NCBI GenBank assembly: GCA_934561725.1
Contig: CAKTGW010000063.1
Span: 1-6,626 of the forward strand
Source of the DNA: an uncultured Oscillospiraceae bacterium
Lineage (GTDB): Bacteria > Bacillota > Clostridia > Oscillospirales > Oscillospiraceae
Direction: 5' to 3'
Length of the DNA stretch: 6,626 nucleotides
Shown: positions 1-4,677 of the stretch, piece after piece
How the letters are laid out: the number at the start of each line of letters is the position of its first letter
Numbering within the stretch: the first letter of the stretch is position 1
Notes under the pieces: generated by a model
Told to the model about the DNA's origin: nothing
Seen by the model: only the letters and a program-made list of their open reading frames with translations
The model's database searches: none
Position numbers and translations under genes: made by a program

Positions 1-664
1 GGGTAATGCGTGCAAAGCCCAGCTCAGCTGCTACGCGGTTTCTGTCAATGGGATAGGTCGTGCTGGTAAGCGCGCCGCTGCCCAGCGGGCACTCGTCCAT
101 ACGCTCCAGGCAGTCCTCCAAACGCAGGCAGTCCCGCCGCAGCATATTAGCATAGGCCATCATGTAATGTGCAAAATTTGTGGGCTGAGCCCTCTGAAGA
201 TGCGTATATGCCGGCATGATCGCATCCGTATTTTCCTCTGCAATATGCAGCAGAACGGAAATAAGATCCAGCAACTCCTGACGGATCTCCTTGATCTCTT
301 TTTTCATATTCAGCCGGATATCCAGAGCCACCTGGTCATTTCTGCTCCGCGCCGTGTGCAGCCGCTTGCCCGTGTCCCCGATACGCTCAGTAAGCTCCCG
401 TTCCACGCACATATGGATATCCTCATCAGCCAGCTCAAAAGCGATTTTACCGGCCTCCATATCCGCCAGGATCCCCTTCAGCGCACTGATAATCTTTTCC
501 GCCTCCGACTCCTCAATGATCCCTTGTGCACCCAGCATGCCTGCATGGGCAATGCTGCCGGTAATATCCTCACGGAACATACGTTTGTCAAAGGGAATGG
601 ACGCATTGAGCTCATCCACCAGTGCGTCTGTATTCTTATCAAATCTTCCAGACCAGAGTTTCAT
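1..664 (-). CDS. argH: Argininosuccinate lyase, N-terminal part (cut by left window edge)
   Basis: Reading the minus strand from the ATG at 664-662 gives 221 codons with no stop before the window edge, beginning MKLWSGRFDK, the characteristic ArgH start. Argininosuccinate lyase is cytoplasmic and splits argininosuccinate into arginine and fumarate, the last step of arginine synthesis. Family motifs seen: HTARSRNDQVALDIRL (about residues 103-118, the substrate-binding S-R-N-D loop), PAYTHLQRAQP (151-161, with the conserved Thr154-His155 pair) and TSTTYPIDRN (about 200-209). The family is usually about 460 residues, so roughly half is present. The fumarase-superfamily signature loop (GSSxMPxKxN) would lie beyond the edge. 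A GAGGG ribosome binding site lies just upstream of the ATG and supports this start. No argG is visible upstream. The gene is instead transcribed away from an aldo/keto reductase, from a good sigma-A-type promoter carrying a repeated element. Confidence 0.96.
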   Translation of the reverse strand, partial: MKLWSGRFDKNTDALVDELNASIPFDKRMFREDITGSIAHAGMLGAQGIIEESEAEKIISALKGILADMEAGKIAFELADEDIHMCVERELTERIGDTGKRLHTARSRNDQVALDIRLNMKKEIKEIRQELLDLISVLLHIAEENTDAIMPAYTHLQRAQPTNFAHYMMAYANMLRRDCLRLEDCLERMDECPLGSGALTSTTYPIDRNRVAAELGFARIT

Positions 665-697
665 CTGTTTCCCTCATTTCAGAAAAAGTCACTGTGC

Positions 698-726
698 ATT
701 ATAGCATACCCGCGCAAATTGTGCAA
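698..726 (-). promoter_or_regulatory. argH promoter (sigma-A type)
   Basis: On the minus strand there is a perfect TATAAT -10 box (698-703) preceded by an extended TGC element (704-706). A TTGCAC -35 box (721-726) lies exactly 17 bases upstream. Transcription would start near 691 and leave a leader of about 27 bases before the argH ATG. The -35 box and most of the spacer lie inside copy 1 of the 19-bp repeat, so a protein bound there would compete with RNA polymerase. Boxes and spacing are read directly; activity is inferred. Confidence 0.75.
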
Positions 727-750
727 CGCTGCCCGCGCAAATTGTGCAAC
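709..750. repeat. Two exact 19-bp direct repeats over the argH promoter, possible operator
   Basis: The 19-mer cccgcgcaaattgtgcaac occurs at 709-727 and again at 732-750, separated by the four bases gctg, a 23-bp period of about two helical turns. Bases next to the two copies do not match, so identity stops exactly at the repeat ends. Each copy holds an imperfect dyad, GCGCAA-A-TTGTGC. Copy 1 covers the argH -35 box and spacer; copy 2 lies just upstream. This is the usual layout of a tandem repressor operator. ArgR is an obvious candidate for an arginine gene, but the sequence is not a clear match to the AT-rich ARG boxes of E. coli or B. subtilis, so the binding protein is unassigned. Confidence 0.7.
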
Positions 751-770
751 ACCTTAGCTATGTAAAAGGA

Positions 771-799
771 TTGTCAGCTGCAGGGCGCTGTGCTAAAAT
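771..799 (+). promoter_or_regulatory. Promoter of the aldo/keto reductase gene (sigma-A type)
   Basis: TTGTCA (771-776) and TAAAAT (794-799) are separated by 17 bases, and a TG at 791-792 forms an extended -10 element. The predicted start near 806 leaves a leader of about 24 bases that contains the ribosome binding site AAGGTAGGG (816-824), five bases before the ATG at 830. The 19-bp repeats lie roughly 55-97 bases upstream of this start, so they could affect this promoter as well as that of argH. Confidence 0.7.
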
Positions 800-829
800 A
801 AAAATAACTTGTGAAAAGGTAGGGAAACT

Positions 830-1852
830 ATGGATACTGTTCAATTGGGTCAAACCGGGATCACCGTAAATAAAAACGGTTTTGGCTGTCTGCCCATTCA
901 GCGCATCAGCAAGGCAGACGCCGTTTATCTGCTGCAAAAAGCCTTTTATAATGGCGTCAATTTCTTTGACACAGCCAGGGCCTATTCCGACAGTGAAGAA
1001 AAAATGGGCGAAGCCTTCCGCCACATCCGTCACAGATTGGTGCTGGCATCCAAATGCAAAGCAAAGACCGGCGAGGAATTCAACAAGCACTTGGATGAAA
1101 GTCTGCGTATGCTTCAGACCGACTATATCGATCTGTACCAGTTCCACAATCACAGCCACTTTGTTCAGCCAGACGATGGCAGCGGACTATACGAGGCTGC
1201 TCTGAAGGCAAAGGAAGCCGGAAAAATTCTGCATATCGGCATCACAAATCACCGCCAGCATATTGCAAAACAGGCCATAGAATCCGGACTGTATGAAACT
1301 CTGCAGTTTCCTTTCAGCTATCTGGCCTCTGACAGCGATGTTGAGCTGGTGCGTGCCTGCAAAAGCCACAACATGGGCTTTATCGCCATGAAGGGACTTT
1401 CCGGCGGACTGATCAACAACAGCGCCGCAGCCTATGCCTATATGGCTCAGTTCGACAATGTAGTCCCTATCTGGGGCATTCAGCGCGAAAGTGAGCTGGA
1501 TGAGTTTATCTCTTATAACACGGCACCGCCTGTTCTTGATGGCACTCTTCATGCTGTGATCGACAAAGACCGTGCCGAGCTTCAGGGTGATTTTTGCCGC
1601 GGCTGCGGCTACTGCATGCCCTGTCCTGCCGGTATTGAGATCAACACCTGCGCACGAATGTCTCTCCTGATCCAGCGCGCTCCCGTGGCGGCTCAGATCA
1701 CGCCTCAATCTCAGGCCAAGATGGAAAAGATCAATGATTGTCTCAATTGCGGAAAGTGCAAAAAGAACTGCCCTTACGAGCTGGATACACCCGCTCTGCT
1801 CAAGAAAAACTATGCATTCTATAAGGAATTCCTGAAAACTCTGGGTAAATAA
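830..1852 (+). CDS. Aldo/keto reductase with C-terminal 4Fe-4S ferredoxin-like domain (COG1453 type)
   Basis: A 340-residue protein in two parts. Residues 1 to about 245 form an aldo/keto reductase TIM barrel. The catalytic tetrad is visible as Asp47 and Tyr52 (FFDTARAY), Lys75 (LASKCKA) and His106 (YQFHN). Residues about 250-340 carry two Cys clusters: C256-x2-C259-x2-C262-x2-C265-P and C304-x2-C307-x2-C310-x3-C314-P, which could hold two 4Fe-4S clusters. This architecture is the recognised 'predicted oxidoreductase of the aldo/keto reductase family' group (COG1453), common in anaerobes, with the substrate generally unknown. A reasonable inference is carbonyl reduction coupled to electron transfer through the clusters rather than through NADPH alone. 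No signal peptide is seen, so it is likely cytoplasmic. The start is supported by a ribosome binding site at 816-824. The gene stands alone, with its own promoter and terminator. Confidence in the family is high; the physiological role is unassigned. Confidence 0.95.
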   Translation: MDTVQLGQTGITVNKNGFGCLPIQRISKADAVYLLQKAFYNGVNFFDTARAYSDSEEKMGEAFRHIRHRLVLASKCKAKTGEEFNKHLDESLRMLQTDYIDLYQFHNHSHFVQPDDGSGLYEAALKAKEAGKILHIGITNHRQHIAKQAIESGLYETLQFPFSYLASDSDVELVRACKSHNMGFIAMKGLSGGLINNSAAAYAYMAQFDNVVPIWGIQRESELDEFISYNTAPPVLDGTLHAVIDKDRAELQGDFCRGCGYCMPCPAGIEINTCARMSLLIQRAPVAAQITPQSQAKMEKINDCLNCGKCKKNCPYELDTPALLKKNYAFYKEFLKTLGK

Positions 1853-1854
1853 TT

Positions 1855-1885
1855 AAAATGCGCCGGTATATACCGGCGCATTTTT
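1855..1885. terminator. Bidirectional rho-independent terminator between convergent genes
   Basis: Bases 1858-1881 form a perfect 24-base palindrome (arms around ATGCGCCGGTA), extended by AAA on the left and TTT on the right. It begins three bases after the aldo/keto reductase stop and ends six bases before the stop of the convergent deacetylase gene. On the plus strand the stem runs into TTTTT (1881-1885); on the minus strand it runs into CATTTTAATT, so it can end transcription from both sides. Confidence 0.9.
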
Positions 1886-1890
1886 CGCTC

Positions 1891-2667
1891 TCATTTTGCT
1901 GTGGCCGGCAGTTGCCGTCCTGTATGATCGATCGTGTATTCCCCCTCCAAAATCAGTTCAGATACCGGCACCGGCGTATAGCCTTCTCCCAGCAAATATT
2001 CAATGATTGCCGGCAGCGCCTCCGGTGTGTGCTTAGCCGCGTTGTGGAACAGGACGATGCTCCCCGGTTTCACCCGTTTCATCACCCGGCTTTGTATTTC
2101 CGCCGCCGAGATCTCTTTCCAGTCCAGACTGTCCACATCCCACTGAATCGTATGTATGCCCATCGAATTGACCGTTGAGATCACATGATCATCATATTCG
2201 CCGTAAGGGGCACGAAAAAGACTGGGCCGCACGCCGGTGACCGCTTCTATCTTATCATTGCAGTCATTGATATTGTCTATGATCTGCTGCTGGGTAAGCT
2301 TTGAAAAATGTGCATGGTCGTTTGAATGACTCATGACCTCGTGTCCGGCATCGTGCAGTTGCTTGACTGACTCCGGATATTTATCCACCCAGTCCCCTAC
2401 TACGAAAAATGTGGCTTTAAGACCATATTTTCCCAATATATTAATGAGTGTTTCCGTATCTTCATTCCCCCAGGCAGCATCAAATGTAAGAGAGACAGCT
2501 TTGTCATCCCTCTGCACGCAATAGATCGGCAGCTGCCGCGTTGTGGCCGATGCACCAACGATCGCAGGACTGTTTACAACGCTGAATACCAGAACTACCA
2601 GCAGCACCATGCCTATACCGCCCAGCAGCTTTTTTCTTTTGCGCAAGCTCTGAAGTCTTGACTTCAT
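1891..2667 (-). CDS. pdaB: Membrane-anchored polysaccharide deacetylase, sporulation PdaB type
   Basis: A 258-residue protein. A basic N-terminus (MKSRLQSLRKRKK) and a hydrophobic stretch at about residues 14-33 form a signal anchor, placing the rest outside the membrane. A NodB-type carbohydrate esterase 4 domain follows at about 55-235. Its motifs are TFDAAWGNEDT (61-71, Asp63), SHSNDH with His114 and His118 as likely metal ligands, RAPYGEY (152-158), WDVDSLDW (176-183) and LFHNA with His208. The usual TFDDG motif is replaced by TFDAAWG, as in the PdaB subfamily (TFDxxWG), so catalysis may differ from classical chitin or peptidoglycan deacetylases. In Bacillus, PdaB is needed for spore stability. 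Length fits the family (about 250). The ATG at 2667 has a perfect GGAGGT at 2675-2680 with a 7-base spacer. The gene is convergent with the aldo/keto reductase and divergent from the zinc-ribbon gene. Assignment to the family is firm; PdaB orthology rather than another NodB paralogue is likely. Confidence 0.9.
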   Translation of the reverse strand: MKSRLQSLRKRKKLLGGIGMVLLVVLVFSVVNSPAIVGASATTRQLPIYCVQRDDKAVSLTFDAAWGNEDTETLINILGKYGLKATFFVVGDWVDKYPESVKQLHDAGHEVMSHSNDHAHFSKLTQQQIIDNINDCNDKIEAVTGVRPSLFRAPYGEYDDHVISTVNSMGIHTIQWDVDSLDWKEISAAEIQSRVMKRVKPGSIVLFHNAAKHTPEALPAIIEYLLGEGYTPVPVSELILEGEYTIDHTGRQLPATAK

Positions 2668-2696
2668 TTTTCTTACCTCCGGCTCATTTTTTCTAT

Positions 2697-2726
2697 ATCA
2701 TATGAGTCCCTGTCCGATAAGATAAC
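2697..2726 (-). promoter_or_regulatory. Possible sigma-E-like sporulation promoter of the deacetylase gene
   Basis: On the minus strand, CATATGAT (2697-2704) resembles the sigma-E -10 box (CATACAAT, 6 of 8 match). GTTATCTT (2719-2726) lies 14 bases upstream where the -35 box would be, matching ATATT-type consensus only partly. Sporulation control is expected for a pdaB gene, and no good sigma-A promoter is seen on this strand here. The match is weak and the call is tentative. Confidence 0.3.
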
Positions 2727-2755
2727 TCTGTGCTGCACTATAGAAAACAGGCAGA

Positions 2756-2784
2756 TTGTTTTTTTCTCTTCTTCGTCGTATAAT
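2756..2784 (+). promoter_or_regulatory. Promoter of the zinc-ribbon/nuclease gene (sigma-A type)
   Basis: TTGTTT (2756-2761) and a perfect TATAAT (2779-2784) are separated by 17 bases. The start would fall near 2791, giving a leader of about 47 bases. A GGGAGGG ribosome binding site (2827-2833) lies four bases before the ATG. The gene therefore appears to carry its own constitutive-looking promoter instead of depending on neighbours, which fits an independently acquired gene. Confidence 0.7.
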
Positions 2785-2837
2785 GTGCGTAATGAACAGT
2801 AGCGTAAAAAATACTTATTTTCTGTTGGGAGGGTACC

Positions 2838-4616
2838 ATGGTCAAGTTGATAAAAGGCGAGAATGATTTGGCTACACTATACCCTAATCTAGTGAAAGAG
2901 TGGCATCCTACAAAAAATGAGGACTTGACGCCAGAGGACATCACATCCGGGTCAGGTAAGGAAGTTTGGTGGCTATGTCCAGAAGGGCATACTTACTCTA
3001 TGGTAGTTAATCAAAGAGCAAAGAGAGGATATAACTGTCCATACTGCTCCGGACATAGGACTCTTAGAGGTATAAACGATTTAGCAATCACAAATCCTGA
3101 ATTATTAAAAGAGTGGAACTATGAAAAAAACATTAATTTAACGCCCTATAATGTAACTGCGGGAAGCTCCAAAAAAGTGTGGTGGCTGTGTGAAAAAGGC
3201 CATCCTTATGAGCAATTTATTATCAAACGAGCCAACCAAGGCCATTCTTGTCCGTACTGCTCTGGTCACAAAGTGTTACGAGGCTTTATTGACCTTGCAA
3301 CTTTAAACCCTCTCTTGGCCAAAGAATGGCACCCCACAAAGAATGGTGATATAACGCCGTATGATGTGACTGCGGGAAGCGGGAAAAAAGTGTGGTGGTT
3401 GTGCCCATTAGGACATGAGTATCAGGCCACCATTCACGATAGGAACAGCGATAATACACAATGCCCTATTTGTAATTCTAAACGTCAAACTTCTTTCCCT
3501 GAACAGGCCATCCTTTTCTATGTAAAAAAGCTTTATCCCGACGCGATTAACAGGTATAAAGAAATCTTTAATAATGGCATGGAATTAGATATTTACATTC
3601 CATCAATTCGATTGGGAATAGAGTTTGACGGTGCGAACTGGCATAACTTCATTAAACAGTTCGAGCGCGAAAAGAGAAAGTATGCCATTTGTCGAGCACA
3701 TCAAATCACGCTTATCAGAGTAAAGGAAGATACCGGATCACAGTGGAGAAATGTTGCAAATGCTGTTTATTACATTCCAAAAGTACGGACATATATTGAA
3801 TTAGAAGAAACAATCAATGCAATACTGGATTCCATTGCTCGTAATTCAAATATGTGGACAAGAAGCAATCCTCTGTGTTTCCACAGTGTAGTCAGAGCCA
3901 ATTTAGAACAAGACCGAACGGATATTCTCAACTATCTAAGCAAGATTAAAAATTCGTTGGTAGACATTCGGCCCGATGTTATAAAATGTTGGGACTTTTC
4001 TAAAAATGGAAAGTTAAACCCTAATATGTTTACTGTTAGTTCCAATCAAGTCGCGTGGTGGAAGTGTCCAGACTGCGGACATGAATGGCAATGTAGCATA
4101 AACAGCATGACACGCCCGGGAAGATATGGCTGCGCAGAATGTTCTAAAAGTAGACGAGGAAAGACGTTTACAAAACAAGTTGTAAGGCGAGTGGGATCGC
4201 TTGCTGAGACAATGCCTGATTTAGCTAAGGAATGGCATCTCACAAAAAATGGCACACTATCCCCTAATGATATTTCGGCGGGACGGTTTAAGCCGGTTTG
4301 GTGGCTTTGTCCACAATGCGGCTATGAATGGCAGGCAAGTCCTAACAATCGCAAGAAAGGTGTAGGATGTCCGTGTTGCAGTGGCAGGGTACCTAAAAGT
4401 GGTGTAAATGACTTGGCAACTTTGTACCCCGAATTATTAAAAGAGTGGGATTATTCAAAAAATATGGACTTAGAGCCAAGCCAATTGCTCCCCGGAAGTG
4501 GAAAAAGGGCTTGGTGGAAATGCTCTCAATTCGGACATGAATGGAATACAATTATCGCCAACCGTACTAAAGGTCATGGTTGCCCGAAGTGTTCCAGACG
4601 AAAAATGACAAATTAG
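2838..4616 (+). CDS. Zinc-ribbon repeat protein (DUF4379-like) with central Vsr/DUF559-like PD-(D/E)XK nuclease-like domain
   Basis: A 592-residue protein with a symmetric layout. Three zinc-ribbon repeats (about residues 9-73, 80-144, 151-213) come first, then a nuclease-like domain (217-297), a linker (298-373) and three more ribbons (374-436, 454-515, 523-587). Each repeat reads roughly 'DLA..P.L.KEWH.TKN..L.P.....GS.K.VWW.C..GH......R...G..CP.C', the DUF4379/probable zinc-ribbon pattern. The central domain shows SFPEQ (Glu222), ELDIYI (Asp251) and IEFDG..WH (Glu262, Asp264, His269), then a K/R-rich helix and LIRVKE. This fits Vsr/DUF559-type endonuclease folds. The likely role is binding and cutting nucleic acid; the target is unknown, and a defence or selfish-element role is only a guess. 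No signal peptide or membrane segment is seen. Start supported by GGGAGGG at 2827-2833. The gene is visibly more AT-rich than its neighbours and has its own promoter, both signs of transfer. No partner gene is evident. Confidence 0.85.
   Translation: MVKLIKGENDLATLYPNLVKEWHPTKNEDLTPEDITSGSGKEVWWLCPEGHTYSMVVNQRAKRGYNCPYCSGHRTLRGINDLAITNPELLKEWNYEKNINLTPYNVTAGSSKKVWWLCEKGHPYEQFIIKRANQGHSCPYCSGHKVLRGFIDLATLNPLLAKEWHPTKNGDITPYDVTAGSGKKVWWLCPLGHEYQATIHDRNSDNTQCPICNSKRQTSFPEQAILFYVKKLYPDAINRYKEIFNNGMELDIYIPSIRLGIEFDGANWHNFIKQFEREKRKYAICRAHQITLIRVKEDTGSQWRNVANAVYYIPKVRTYIELEETINAILDSIARNSNMWTRSNPLCFHSVVRANLEQDRTDILNYLSKIKNSLVDIRPDVIKCWDFSKNGKLNPNMFTVSSNQVAWWKCPDCGHEWQCSINSMTRPGRYGCAECSKSRRGKTFTKQVVRRVGSLAETMPDLAKEWHLTKNGTLSPNDISAGRFKPVWWLCPQCGYEWQASPNNRKKGVGCPCCSGRVPKSGVNDLATLYPELLKEWDYSKNMDLEPSQLLPGSGKRAWWKCSQFGHEWNTIIANRTKGHGCPKCSRRKMTN
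2862..3476 (+). repeat. N-terminal array of three zinc-ribbon coding repeats (213-nt period)
   Basis: Three in-frame repeats at 2862-3056, 3075-3269 and 3288-3476 encode ribbons with matching cysteines exactly 71 residues apart (Cys47, Cys118, Cys189). Each has one Cys followed by Gly-His (CPEGH, CEKGH, CPLGH) and a later CPxC pair, so the probable zinc ligands are Cys-His-Cys-Cys. Repeats 2 and 3 stay similar at DNA level: 3156-3190 and 3369-3403 agree at 31 of 35 bases, suggesting fairly recent duplication or gene conversion. Confidence 0.8.
3486..3728 (+). other. Nuclease-like domain coding segment (PD-(D/E)XK, Vsr/DUF559-like)
   Basis: This covers residues 217-297 of the zinc-ribbon protein. 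The order is a helix containing Glu222 (SFPEQ), a strand with Asp251 (ELDIYI), a strand with Glu262-x-Asp264 (GIEFDG), then Trp268-His269, a basic helix (EREKRKY) and a closing strand (LIRVKE). This matches the order of acidic residues in Vsr and DUF559 endonucleases. The canonical ExK lysine is not present, since the position after Glu262 is Phe-Asp. This is common in Vsr-like families but leaves activity unproven. Confidence 0.7.
3957..4598 (+). repeat. C-terminal array of three zinc-ribbon coding repeats
   Basis: Repeats at 3957-4145, 4197-4382 and 4404-4598. The first two use a C-x2-C first knuckle (Cys410/Cys413 and Cys491/Cys494) with a CxxC second knuckle. The last returns to the single-Cys plus Gly-His form (Cys562, His567; CPKC 582-585). 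In the middle repeat the usual Gly-His is Gly-Tyr (495-496), tolerable if four Cys bind the metal. The matching cysteines of the last two repeats are again 71 residues apart (491, 562), while the first pair is 81 apart. An exact 18-base match, gaattattaaaagagtgg, links N-terminal repeat 2 (3099-3116) to the last repeat (4431-4448). Confidence 0.75.
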
Positions 4617-4677
4617 ATCTAGGTTTTACTTCATTAAAAAATAATTACTTGCAATACATATTATCAAGGAGCACAAA

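Noticed and set aside
167..757. Plus-strand open frames of 196 and 137 codons in 167-757
   Set aside because: They lie opposite argH, whose minus-strand product has clear family motifs. Their products show no recognisable domain.
758..1708. Minus-strand open frames (758-1159 and 1187-1708) within the aldo/keto reductase gene
   Set aside because: They are antisense shadows of a well-supported enzyme gene, with no convincing ribosome binding site or domain.
2738..2944. Small minus-strand frame of 68 codons across the start of the zinc-ribbon gene
   Set aside because: It overlaps the promoter and first ribbon of the real gene, has no family resemblance and ends in low-complexity lysine-rich sequence.
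2862..4598. CRISPR-like or simple DNA tandem repeat
   Set aside because: The periodicity comes from diverged protein-coding zinc-ribbon repeats of 213 bases, without short constant repeats and unique spacers.
2808..4652. Possible attachment-site or target duplication from A-rich stretches (aaaaaata near 2806-2813 and 4636-4643) flanking the zinc-ribbon gene
   Set aside because: The shared part is a short A-run in AT-rich DNA with different continuations, so chance explains it.
4617..4677. Promoter or terminator in the gap before the DUF4317 gene
   Set aside because: I tried pairing TTTACT or TTCATT with TACATA or TATTAT and found no acceptable 16-18 base spacing. No GC-rich hairpin is present.
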